A stretch of 64,000 nucleotides of DNA from positions 1 through 64,000 of the forward strand of contig LADS01000028.1 of assembly GCA_000961725.1 (NCBI GenBank), written 5' to 3'. Position 1 is the stretch's first letter. Each line of letters starts with the position of its first letter. A program made the position numbers and the translations under genes. Below are positions 17,101 through 24,312 of the stretch, piece after piece. Below the pieces are notes generated by a model, which made no database searches, was not told the DNA's origin, and was given only the letters and a program-made list of their open reading frames with translations. The DNA is from Desulfobulbaceae bacterium BRH_c16a. GTDB lineage: Bacteria > Desulfobacterota > Desulfobulbia > Desulfobulbales > Desulfocapsaceae.

Positions 17101-19203
17101 AGCGGCGAAATCGGAAAGCACGGTTGACGCCTTCATATCCTCAAGAGCAGGAGAAAATCGCGGCGGCTCTTCGCGGAGCTGGAAAATATCCTCGAGGCGC
17201 ACCATGACCAGCAGGGCCGGGGCCCGGCCCAGATAACGATGGATGGCCCGGTTCAGAGCATCGGTCATTTCCGGCACGTCGTTTTCTTCGATTACCGTCC
17301 CCGGAGGCAGCAATTCTTCTTCCTCGAGAGCCGACAGGACCAGTTTCCTTTCGTTCTGCCGATAGGCCGACGCCTCCTCGAAACCCTCGTCGGCAGCGGA
17401 TGCAGCACGCTGCTTCTCCAGATCGAGACCTTCCCAGTAACCGGCCAGAGCCGGCAACCCGGGGGAAGAAGCCATGCCCACCGTCTGCTCCGGTCTGTCT
17501 GTCGCAGAGAGCATCTCGACTCTTTTTCCCTTTTCGGCAAAAAGAAAAGCGCAGGGAAAAATATTTTTCTCCCGCAGCACCTCTTCGAATTCCATCACCG
17601 GATTCCGCTCGCGGGCAATAACCATACATTTATTGAGGTGGCTTTCGAGAGCTACAATTCCGAGCATATCCTGCCGGGGATACCGTACGTAGGCGCCATC
17701 CCGGACATTTCCGCCAGACGGGATCCAGAAAAGATGCTCCATCTGCATGGCGAGATCCAGCTGAACCGCTCCGGCAAAGCGCATACTGCTGCGCAAAAGG
17801 GCGGCAAACGGCTCATAGGAAGATTCCACCAGCCTGAGCGGTATAGCCGGCGCCAGCCGCAAGTCGAGGCCTTCCGGGTGGTCTTCGTCGGGAAGCATGC
17901 CAAGGGTCGTGGTCCTGCTGTAGAGGGAGTGCTGGACCCAGGTCTCGGCCCCGTCCGGATCGGCGCCGGCCGCAATTTCCGGGCAGAGTCCGATGCCGAG
18001 ATGCCGGGCCAGGGAGCGCTCACCGCAGGCCGCCGACTGGAGTTCGGACTGCCAGAGGATATAGCAATAGTAATCGACCAGGTCCTGCTCCCGCTGGGCA
18101 AACCTGCGGACTTCCTCGGAAGAGGGATTGTGATACTCGCTGGGCCACTTGCGCCAGCCACGCCGGTGAGGTTCCCGCTGGGTGAAATATTCATGGAGGG
18201 CAAAAAAAACGGCATGATCGTTCAGCCGGTTCCCCCCCGCCGCTTTAAACATCCGAAACGCTCTTGCCCGGTCGGAGCCTGTCTCCACATGGTACTTGCG
18301 GAAATCGCGAAAGAGAATCCGCAATCCCTGGTGTTTTACCTTTGCCGTCATTTCATAATCGACCTCCTCGGTTTCACGGCAGGCCGTGATGAGGGAGGAG
18401 AGTTGCGGCTGGTGAAAACGATCGGCACTGTAGTCGGAAATCCTGGTGAGGTCGAGAAACAGCGGGTCGACGAAGTACCTGGTCGAAGGGCGGGAGGAGA
18501 TTGGTCCATCGGCCCCTGCCCTGCAACGGAGGTGCAGGGGCGAAAGGCCTACCGCATCGGCACCGATCTCCGCGGCCAGATCGATGAAGCGCTCGAGATC
18601 GCTGAAATCGCCGACCCCCCAGTTTGATGCGGACCTGAGCGAGGAAAGGTGCAGAAGCGGTCCCCAGAGCCGCTGTTTTTGCTGCAGCCGTTCCGGCAGA
18701 TAACAGGATAAAGGGGCGATAATGAGGCGAAGAGTCGCCTCCCGTTGCGATGTGTGCAGGGACAGGCGGTGATAGCCGGGCGGCAGTTTCTGCCGCAGGT
18801 CAAAGAGAAATCGCTGCGGCAGCGGATCGCCGGATTCCTGCCGGTCGACGGGCTGCAGATCCTCTGCGGCGATTTGTCCCGAAAAGCTTCCGCCCTGGTC
18901 GACGGAGAGGTAGTAGTGGAGTTCGCGGCCGATTTCCTCCCGCGCGAGCACCAGCGGAATGGCATGAACGAGGTCCTCTGCCGGCCGGACCAGCACCGGC
19001 GGGAGAAGGTTTTGCCGGCTCCTTCGTCTGAGGCCGATCAGGACGGCTTCAGGGTCGTCGCCCTCTATCAAGAGCCCCATGTCCTGCAGCAGGGCTGTTT
19101 TGGTATCGTCGGAAACCTGCTGAAATATCCCCCGGTGGTCGTGATATCCCGGCTGGATTCCCGCTTCCAGGGCCAACAAATCGAGTCCGTTCGGTTTTTC
19201 CAT
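14143..19203 (-). CDS. treY: Fusion: MalQ-like domain (likely inactive) + malto-oligosyltrehalose synthase TreY
   Basis: A 1686-residue chain. Residues about 1-715 are GH77 (MalQ, amylomaltase). Residues about 722-1686 are TreY, which isomerises the reducing end of alpha-glucan chains to a trehalose linkage. TreY is intact: STHGYDVVDPNGFNAE, nucleophile D1061 (GLRVDHPDGL), acid/base E1097 (VVEKIL) and STHDSKRSED. The MalQ half keeps one catalytic Asp (D483, QLDL for RIDH). It has lost the acid/base Glu of GEDLG (here ARERN, R531) and the stabilising HD of THDLPT (here SPGLPA). It may serve as a glucan-binding module. It lies 33 bases downstream of treZ and has AAAGGAG before ATG 19203. Confidence 0.9.
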   Translation of the reverse strand: MEKPNGLDLLALEAGIQPGYHDHRGIFQQVSDDTKTALLQDMGLLIEGDDPEAVLIGLRRRSRQNLLPPVLVRPAEDLVHAIPLVLAREEIGRELHYYLSVDQGGSFSGQIAAEDLQPVDRQESGDPLPQRFLFDLRQKLPPGYHRLSLHTSQREATLRLIIAPLSCYLPERLQQKQRLWGPLLHLSSLRSASNWGVGDFSDLERFIDLAAEIGADAVGLSPLHLRCRAGADGPISSRPSTRYFVDPLFLDLTRISDYSADRFHQPQLSSLITACRETEEVDYEMTAKVKHQGLRILFRDFRKYHVETGSDRARAFRMFKAAGGNRLNDHAVFFALHEYFTQREPHRRGWRKWPSEYHNPSSEEVRRFAQREQDLVDYYCYILWQSELQSAACGERSLARHLGIGLCPEIAAGADPDGAETWVQHSLYSRTTTLGMLPDEDHPEGLDLRLAPAIPLRLVESSYEPFAALLRSSMRFAGAVQLDLAMQMEHLFWIPSGGNVRDGAYVRYPRQDMLGIVALESHLNKCMVIARERNPVMEFEEVLREKNIFPCAFLFAEKGKRVEMLSATDRPEQTVGMASSPGLPALAGYWEGLDLEKQRAASAADEGFEEASAYRQNERKLVLSALEEEELLPPGTVIEENDVPEMTDALNRAIHRYLGRAPALLVMVRLEDIFQLREEPPRFSPALEDMKASTVLSDFAASVGRERTGRAVSHERHGRQPLRAIIPRATYRLQLNRDFTFAQAAATVDYLAELGISHCYTSPCFAARPGSTHGYDVVDPNGFNAEMGGPEEYRKLNRKIRENGMGQVMDIVPNHMGVMGSDNMWWLDVLENGRASSYAQYFDIDWQPVKDELRNKLLVPILGEPYGEALEQGNLILAADIAGGSFHIGYYHHRFPLDPRTYPLILNRRLDMLEIRLGQDNPFLIELLSLITAFGQLSPPTETDPKKLLIRRRDKEVLKGRLAILAEKCPDIHDHLQETAAEYNNRTANAANLRAFHALLEEQCFRLAYWRVAADEINYRRFFDINDLASLCVEKREVFDATHTLIFELVRQGMVDGLRVDHPDGLFGPAEYYRRLFDELQPANAGSAEAPVYLVVEKILAHHEHLPPEWPVHGTTGYDFVNLVNNLFIDNSSEKRMTRIYRRFTLMTDDFDTVLYNSKKKIMRLVLASELNVLANRLDRLSERNWQTRDFTHNNLREALAEVAACFPVYRTYVTDKEATSQDRNYIDWAIAEAKKNNVVSDRTIFDFLRTVLLPAAETGTDHEFRREAADFAMRFQQFTAPVMAKGMEDTSFYIYNRLVSQNEVGGDPRRYGISVAAFHRLCRERAERWPHTMLATSTHDSKRSEDARCRINVLSEVADEWQKRLLVWGRMNRRHARVVDDVRAPSANDEYLLYQTLLAVWPVRDNGNQVPESLRARVRAYMEKACREAKTHSSWAEPNLPYEEAVSAFIDVLLADGDNPFLQDFLPFQRMIARLGMYNGLCQCLLKLSAPGIPDIYQGCELWNFCLVDPDNRQPVDYSLGRAMLAGLKEQMARIAEAGTTSRGLAAELLATMEDSRIKLFVIWRLLSFRRDNEDIFRQSTYIPLTAIGLQAEHVCGFARRLGKKMVVSVCARFFASLTRRGEEIPCGPVWTDTFLEAPVDCPGRWYDILTGQCVEAQVIDKREVFILEQIFATLPVAFLEYRQN

Positions 19204-19236
19204 TTGGCTCCTTTCAGCTTATTTTTGCAGATAGGC

Positions 19237-21081
19237 TTATGGTCCGGCCGGAGATAGATACCAGCCGCAGAAAAAGGGTGCAAGAATATCCTTGGGTTTT
19301 TCTTCTTCACCTGTAGTCCAGATAATTTCGCCTTCGGGAAACCGAACCTCCGAAACAGGGCGCTCTCCCAGGTTCAACAGCAGCACAAAGGTCCTGCCGT
19401 CCTGCAGGGGCCATGTTGCCCGCAGGCTGTGACTCCCCAGTCTGCGGTAAGACGCCTTCCCGGCGACGATCTTATCCAGCAGCGGCACGACACGCTCCCG
19501 GCGGACCTGGAGGAGTTGCCGGTGAAAAAGAAGCCACTGCCGATATTCATTCTCCTCAACCTCCCGCCAATCGAGGATCGACCTTTGAAATGTTTCCTCC
19601 CGGTTTGGATCGGGAATGCGCTGCCGTTGCCGGGGGTCGTGGAATTGCGCGAAATCGGCAAATTCCTCGCGCCTGCCGGCTGTCACCAGGGCGGCCAGTT
19701 CGGGCTGAAAATCGCAGAAAAAGAAAAATGGCCGGGACGTTGCCCATTCCTGTCCCATGAACAACAGGGGAATGGCAGGTCCGAGCAACAGGGCGGCTGT
19801 CGCCGCCCGCAGCGATTCGGGTCGGGTGAGACGTGCAAGCCGCTCGCCCAGCGCCCGATTGCCGGTCTGATCATGGTTTTGCAGAAAAGCGATGAAGCGG
19901 GTCGGCATCAGATCGGCACTGGATTCACCCCTCGGCCGCCTGCCCCGGTAAGGAGATCTTTCCCCTTGCCAGGCAAAGCCTTCGCACAGGCAGCGCCCCA
20001 GGTGATCGATGGCCGCATCTCGGTAATCCTGATAATACCCTTCACTTTCGCCGGTCAGAAGAAAATGATAGGCATGATGGATGTCGTCGTTCCACTGGGC
20101 CGCGTAGCAGTTCTTTTTTTCCCCCGTGGCTGTCTGCCATCGCAGATACCCCGCGGTGTTGTTGTCGTTTTCCAGCATCAGATGAATATGGCGGTCGCGG
20201 CCCGGCCCCTCCTGAACCGTCCGGGCCAGCTCTTCCAGGATGTGCGGCTTCGAATCGTCGAAAATGGCATGAACGGCATCGAACCGCAGGCCGTCGAAAC
20301 CATATTCTTCCAGCCAGTACAGCGTATTCTCGATAAAAAAACGCCGCACCGCTTGCGCCTGCGGTCCTTCGAAATCAATGGCACTGCCCCAGGGCGTCTT
20401 GTGGCGGTCGGTGAAGAAGGGTTCGGCATAGACGTGGAGATAGTTTCCTTCCGGCCCGAAATGATTATACACCACGTCGAGAAAGACCATAAGCTCGCGG
20501 GCATGGGCCAGGGCGATAAAGCGATGCAGGTCGCCGGCCGTGCCGTAGCTGCTGTCCGGAGCAAAAAGCAAGGCGCCGTCATACCCCCAGTTGCGGTTTC
20601 CGGGGAAATCGGCGAGAGGCATCAGTTCGATCGCGGTGATGCCGAGATCCTTCAGGTAATCGAGTTTTTCCGCGGCGGCGGCAAGGGTCCCCTGGGGAGT
20701 GAAAGCACCGACATGCATTTCATAGATGACGGTCTCCTGCCATGGGCGGCCCCGCCAAATTATATCCCGCCTCTTCCCGCTGTTGCCGGAAGGTGGCACA
20801 AGGAGGCTGGGGCCATGGACATCGTGGGGCTGGAAACGTGAGGCTGGATCGGGCACTGTCTGGTTTTCGTCTATCCGGAACCAGTAGAGGCAGGGGGCTG
20901 CAACCTCCACCATGGTGGAGAACCAGCCGTTCATTGCCTGCTGCATGGTGTGCTGTCCGGTCTTATCGGCCGTTTCTACAAAGAGATCGACTCTCGTTGC
21001 CGAAGGTGCCCAAAGCCGGAAAACCGTCCGCCCTCCGCCAAGATCCTGTGGTCCGAATTGATACGAAGTGTAAGTGTTCAT
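19237..21081 (-). CDS. treZ: Malto-oligosyltrehalose trehalohydrolase (TreZ)
   Basis: A 614-residue GH13 enzyme that releases trehalose from the maltooligosyl-trehalose made by TreY. It has an N-terminal CBM48-like domain (FRLWAPSATRVDLFVE), then the barrel with EMHVGAFTPQGT, DVVYNHFGPEGNY, nucleophile Asp in FDGLRFDAVHAI, acid/base Glu in LMLENDNN and third Asp in FLQNHDQTGNRALG. The order treZ-treY on one strand is a standard TreYZ unit drawing on glycogen. ATG 21081 follows CGGAG at 10 nt; the frame opens 24 codons earlier but without a ribosome site. Confidence 0.93.
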   Translation of the reverse strand: MNTYTSYQFGPQDLGGGRTVFRLWAPSATRVDLFVETADKTGQHTMQQAMNGWFSTMVEVAAPCLYWFRIDENQTVPDPASRFQPHDVHGPSLLVPPSGNSGKRRDIIWRGRPWQETVIYEMHVGAFTPQGTLAAAAEKLDYLKDLGITAIELMPLADFPGNRNWGYDGALLFAPDSSYGTAGDLHRFIALAHARELMVFLDVVYNHFGPEGNYLHVYAEPFFTDRHKTPWGSAIDFEGPQAQAVRRFFIENTLYWLEEYGFDGLRFDAVHAIFDDSKPHILEELARTVQEGPGRDRHIHLMLENDNNTAGYLRWQTATGEKKNCYAAQWNDDIHHAYHFLLTGESEGYYQDYRDAAIDHLGRCLCEGFAWQGERSPYRGRRPRGESSADLMPTRFIAFLQNHDQTGNRALGERLARLTRPESLRAATAALLLGPAIPLLFMGQEWATSRPFFFFCDFQPELAALVTAGRREEFADFAQFHDPRQRQRIPDPNREETFQRSILDWREVEENEYRQWLLFHRQLLQVRRERVVPLLDKIVAGKASYRRLGSHSLRATWPLQDGRTFVLLLNLGERPVSEVRFPEGEIIWTTGEEEKPKDILAPFFCGWYLSPAGP

Positions 21082-21159
21082 CCTGGAATATCTCCGGCAG
21101 AAGAAACTCTTTCCCGCAACTCCTGTAGTTTGTGAAAGCGTTTCGACGGTCATCCAGAC

Positions 21160-21221
21160 CGGCGGGCGTTATCCTGTAACGCCCGCCGACCGGACGTATC
21201 TGCGTCCCCCCGAACGCAGAT
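21160..21221. terminator. Tandem hairpins between pilZ and treZ
   Basis: A perfect 12-bp stem with a 5-nt loop (21160-21188) is followed by an 8-bp stem (ATCTGCGT...ACGCAGAT, 21198-21221). They lie 80-140 bases upstream of treZ in the direction of transcription. No T-run follows, so either a Rho-assisted terminator for the signalling operon or a structured treZ leader. Confidence 0.5.
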
Positions 21222-21339
21222 AACCGGGCCCTGCACAAGCAGCCTTTTCTCCCCCCAACACATTTTTTTTTCCCGATTAATCTCACATCAGTCGTTCAAT
21301 CCGAAAACTTATACCGTTGCAGCTTAACACTGAATCATC

Positions 21340-21418
21340 CAAATCTAAATCGGGATCACTATCGAGATCGAAATAAAAGGTTCGATCCCGATCCCGATAG
21401 CGATTTCGATCCCGATAC
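21340..21418. repeat. GAT/ATC-rich simple repeat, locus 1
   Basis: Runs of ATCGGGATC, CGATCCCGAT and CGATTTCGAT units. Part is self-complementary. Similar runs are at 39088-39117 and 49300-49385. The rest of the 21154-21465 spacer, apart from the hairpins at 21160-21221, shows nothing recognisable. Confidence 0.75.
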
Positions 21419-21465
21419 ATACCCGGCATCTCCAACCGACTCACTCAGCATATTCCCGTCGATGC

Positions 21466-21990
21466 TCATGCGACTTTTTTCGCCAGGGAGTACCGCGAAT
21501 TTAAGCCTCCGTTCAGCCCCTGACGAAGACACGTGCTCAAGGTCTGACGATGCCTGGCGTCAAGATCTCGAAATTCCACGCTGAATCGCCAGACGGGCGC
21601 TTTGCTGTCAGGGTCGGAAACCAGCTCTTTCGATTTCACCTGCCCTTCAAGATGACTGATCAACAATTCGTCATCGCTCTGCACATCGAAGATGAGGATA
21701 TCCATCTTGATTTCACTGTCGGCTATCTCCCGATCATGGACATGCAAAAAAGACACTCCGCCGGTCCCGATATCGTTAATCCTGGCAACTACCGGTTTTT
21801 CACAGCCCATCACAGCGACTATTCCATTCGCCCTGATCCTGGTTGAAATACGTCTGGTTAAAGTCTGCTTATGAAGTTGAATATTTTCCCGAATCATGAG
21901 TTTTGATCTACATTGATGAGTTTGGACTGCGCGACCCAGACTCAGCCTAACCGGCCCGGCGTCCGCGAAAATTGCAGAAGAGAGGCACAT
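21466..21990 (-). CDS. PilZ-domain protein
   Basis: A 174-residue (or 143-residue, from ATG 21897) protein. The PilZ c-di-GMP-binding pattern is visible: an Arg-rich start (QTLTRRISTRIRANG) and a later NDIGTGGVSFL in place of D-S-x-G. The usual second-motif Asp-x-Ser is Asp-x-Gly, so binding affinity is uncertain. ATG 21990 is 2 bases past the stop of the response-regulator gene, suggesting coupled translation, but neither start has a good ribosome site. It probably links second-messenger level to an output of the adjacent two-component genes. Confidence 0.7.
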   Translation of the reverse strand: MCLSSAIFADAGPVRLSLGRAVQTHQCRSKLMIRENIQLHKQTLTRRISTRIRANGIVAVMGCEKPVVARINDIGTGGVSFLHVHDREIADSEIKMDILIFDVQSDDELLISHLEGQVKSKELVSDPDSKAPVWRFSVEFRDLDARHRQTLSTCLRQGLNGGLNSRYSLAKKVA

Positions 21991-21991
21991 C

Positions 21992-22564
21992 TTATTTCAG
22001 CCAGTCGCCTATGCGCTCATCAAAGCATTCCGGACAACAGCCATGGGTAAGGTCGGTACCGCTTTTCCGGCGAAGAAATTCTTCCAGTCGCAGCCATTTG
22101 CCCGCCCCCGGTTCGGTACCGCTGTCATCTCTGATTTTTTTGCAATACATGCAGATCGGCAAAAATTTCTCGTAGATTTTTATTTTCCTGAAGGCATCCT
22201 GTCTTTCGAAAAACCGTTCCATCTTCAAGACCAATTCATCTGCATCGCATGGCTTCAGAAGGAAATCATCGGCACCGGCACGGAGTGCTTCGATCGCGAG
22301 CGACATATCGCCTTGCCCGGTAAGAATGAGTACACAGGTCTCGAAGTTGATCTTTTTAATCTCTTTCAAGACCTCTATCCCATTGATGCCGCCCATAATC
22401 AAATCTGTTATCACCATGTCGAAAGGTGTCGCCCGGAATGCAGCCAAAGCGGCTTCTCCGCTTATTGCCGTTGTTACATTGAAATCGTTTTTCTCAAGGT
22501 AGTTGCTGAGGGAATCCAGGATCGGTTTCTCATCGTCAACCAGGAGGACGGTCTTATCTCTCAT
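21992..22564 (-). CDS. Response regulator with C-terminal Cys-rich tail
   Basis: A 190-residue protein. The receiver domain (1-120) has D54 (VITDLIM) as phospho-acceptor, T82 and K104. The C-terminal 55 residues have no DNA-binding domain. They carry two CxxC pairs, C138-M-Y-C141 (PICMYCKKIRDDSG) and C177-P-E-C180 (HGCCPECFDE), likely a zinc or other metal site. This tail is a recurrent module in response regulators of sulfate reducers; its role is unknown. It precedes the PilZ gene by 1 base. Confidence 0.85.
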   Translation of the reverse strand: MRDKTVLLVDDEKPILDSLSNYLEKNDFNVTTAISGEAALAAFRATPFDMVITDLIMGGINGIEVLKEIKKINFETCVLILTGQGDMSLAIEALRAGADDFLLKPCDADELVLKMERFFERQDAFRKIKIYEKFLPICMYCKKIRDDSGTEPGAGKWLRLEEFLRRKSGTDLTHGCCPECFDERIGDWLK

Positions 22565-22641
22565 TAATGTACCTCACTTGCCATGGAAGGTTAATGCTGC
22601 CAATTACGTGATCGCTCCATCAGTCTCTTCCCCGTCTGGTG

Positions 22642-22824
22642 TCAGGACAAGCAGTCCTTTCGCCAACAACAGTCTTCTTGCCCGCAGGATGACTTACTCT
22701 CCATCTGGAAACATGGAAAATTACCTTCCTCAGCCTGAATTTTTCTGATGAGATCCGCTTTATGTATTTTATGGGTCTTCATACCCAGTTTCTTTGCTTT
22801 TTTCTGCACGTCGATCATCTTCAT
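22642..22824 (-). CDS. Small SAP/Rho-N-like protein with Cys-rich tail
   Basis: A 60-residue protein. Its first half, MKMIDVQKKAKKLGMKTHKI then KADLIRKIQ, has the helix-extended-helix pattern of SAP or Rho-N nucleic-acid-binding motifs. The tail has four Cys (FPCFQ, SCGQEDCCWRKDC). ATG 22824 follows AGGGGG. Short proteins of this form are common in Proteobacteria and Desulfobacterota and are uncharacterised. It lies between two response-regulator genes on the same strand. A DNA- or RNA-binding role is inferred from the motif only. Confidence 0.7.
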   Translation of the reverse strand: MKMIDVQKKAKKLGMKTHKIHKADLIRKIQAEEGNFPCFQMESKSSCGQEDCCWRKDCLS

Positions 22825-22885
22825 GCAACTGCCCCCTGAGTTCAACGATTCATTTCAGCATCGCCGCCGATTAAAACAGGATTGT

Positions 22886-23089
22886 TCAAAGCATTGCTCG
22901 ATTATTGAGCAGATATTTGACAAACTTCCGTTTGGCATTCTGGAAATCGTCAGGGCTGTAATAATTGAAATTTTCTTCTCTATCGAACAGGTTCTGATAA
23001 TAGGCCACCAAGCCTTGCAGACCGTTTTCACTGTTCAGAGGTTTATCGTTTAAGGTGGGCTTGGCGGGTTTTTCAATAGAATCGAGCAT
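22886..23089 (-). CDS. Conserved-looking small hypothetical protein
   Basis: A 67-residue soluble protein with a strong ribosome site (AAAGGAGGGGG) before ATG 23089. The first third is Lys/Pro-rich (EKPAKPTLNDKP) and disordered-looking. The rest is helical and rich in aromatic residues (GLVAYYQNLFDREENFNYY). No family is recognised. It lies downstream of the LuxR-type regulator gene, separated by a 224-base spacer in which I see no other gene. Confidence 0.6.
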   Translation of the reverse strand: MLDSIEKPAKPTLNDKPLNSENGLQGLVAYYQNLFDREENFNYYSPDDFQNAKRKFVKYLLNNRAML

Positions 23090-23313
23090 TGGAATCCCCC
23101 TCCTTTATAATTGCTTTTTTTGCTCCTTTTCACGCAGATCGAGCCTGTAGATAAACATCTCAAAGCACCTCGAACAGAGGCGGAATGTCGCTTTTTTCAA
23201 AGAGACATCCGGAAATATCCGGGCGCGCGCAAATCCTGACCTTGAATGTGGTTAAAAACTGCGGGAAAGGCAATACGGCAATTGCGGAAGGAATACAGTG
23301 ATAAAACACCGTA

Positions 23314-24312
23314 TTAAAGGAGCGAAGTAAGGAATTTCTTTAGATTTTTTTTCTTGTTTTTTATCCGGAGTTTTTTCCTGATATTTTCTCGGTAGGATTC
23401 TACCGTCCTGACCGAGAGCCCCAGAAGATCGGCGATCTCCTTCGAGCTTTTATCCTGCCTGATATAGTGGACAATCTGCAGTTCCCGAGGGGCAAGTTTT
23501 GCGTTTATCAGTATGATATCATGTTGATGTTTGGCAAAAACATCCAGCAGGTTCGCCTGTGCGGTCTCCATATAGTCCCGAGCCGAACCGGTCACCTGGG
23601 TCTGGGCTTTTTTCAGGAGTGGAAAGACCGTCTCTACCGTTTCGGTTGCAATTTCCTTTCTGATATCGCTGCGCTCCTGGTCTCTTCTCTTGAGCATGAT
23701 GCTCAGGGTGGTATTGAGATCCTGAAGCTCCCGGTTCTTTTCCTGCAATTCTTTTTCCCGTATCAGCAAGGTCTCCAGGGCGGTTTTCAGTTCGTCCACG
23801 GTATGGGTCAGCGCCGCTGTCCTCTCCGCCACCTGTTGCTCCAGATTGATTCGCGATTCCTCAAGCTTCAGCTCGACCGACTTGCGCGCCGTTATTTCTC
23901 TTTTGAGCTGCTCGTTTTGATCCCGCAGTCTGGCAACCAGATCCTGCTTCTCGAAACTGCGTCTGGCCTTATTCATCAGCTCGTCGACATCGCACGGCTT
24001 CTGCAGGTAATCGTCCGCTCCCAGCTGCAGAGTGCGGACGGCGGAGCCCACGTCGCCATATCCGGTCAGGATGATGACGCCGATATCGGGATGGATGCTC
24101 TTTGCCGCTTTCAATACCGCGACCCCATCCAACCCGGCCATAAGCAGATCGGTAACGACCAGATCGAAGCGCCTGATCCGAAGGATTTCTATGGCCTGCT
24201 GACCGTTCTGCGCAGTTGTCACTTCGAAGTTGTTTTTTTTCAGGACCCAGCTGATCGAATCCAGAATGATTTCCTCGTCATCGACCAGAAGTATCGATTT
24301 AGTGTTGGTCAT
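23314..24312 (-). CDS. Response regulator REC - coiled coil - LuxR HTH
   Basis: A 332-residue transcription factor. The receiver (about 1-120) has the phospho-acceptor Asp in VVTDLLMAGLDG and Lys in DDYLQKPCD. A long coiled coil (about 130-235, including LREKELQEKNRELQD-like heptads) leads to a C-terminal LuxR helix-turn-helix (SSKEIADLLGLSVRTVESYR). ATG 24312 overlaps the end of the upstream PAS kinase gene by 14 bases, so they are very likely a cognate kinase-regulator pair with coupled translation. Target genes are unknown. Confidence 0.88.
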   Translation of the reverse strand: MTNTKSILLVDDEEIILDSISWVLKKNNFEVTTAQNGQQAIEILRIRRFDLVVTDLLMAGLDGVAVLKAAKSIHPDIGVIILTGYGDVGSAVRTLQLGADDYLQKPCDVDELMNKARRSFEKQDLVARLRDQNEQLKREITARKSVELKLEESRINLEQQVAERTAALTHTVDELKTALETLLIREKELQEKNRELQDLNTTLSIMLKRRDQERSDIRKEIATETVETVFPLLKKAQTQVTGSARDYMETAQANLLDVFAKHQHDIILINAKLAPRELQIVHYIRQDKSSKEIADLLGLSVRTVESYRENIRKKLRIKNKKKNLKKFLTSLL

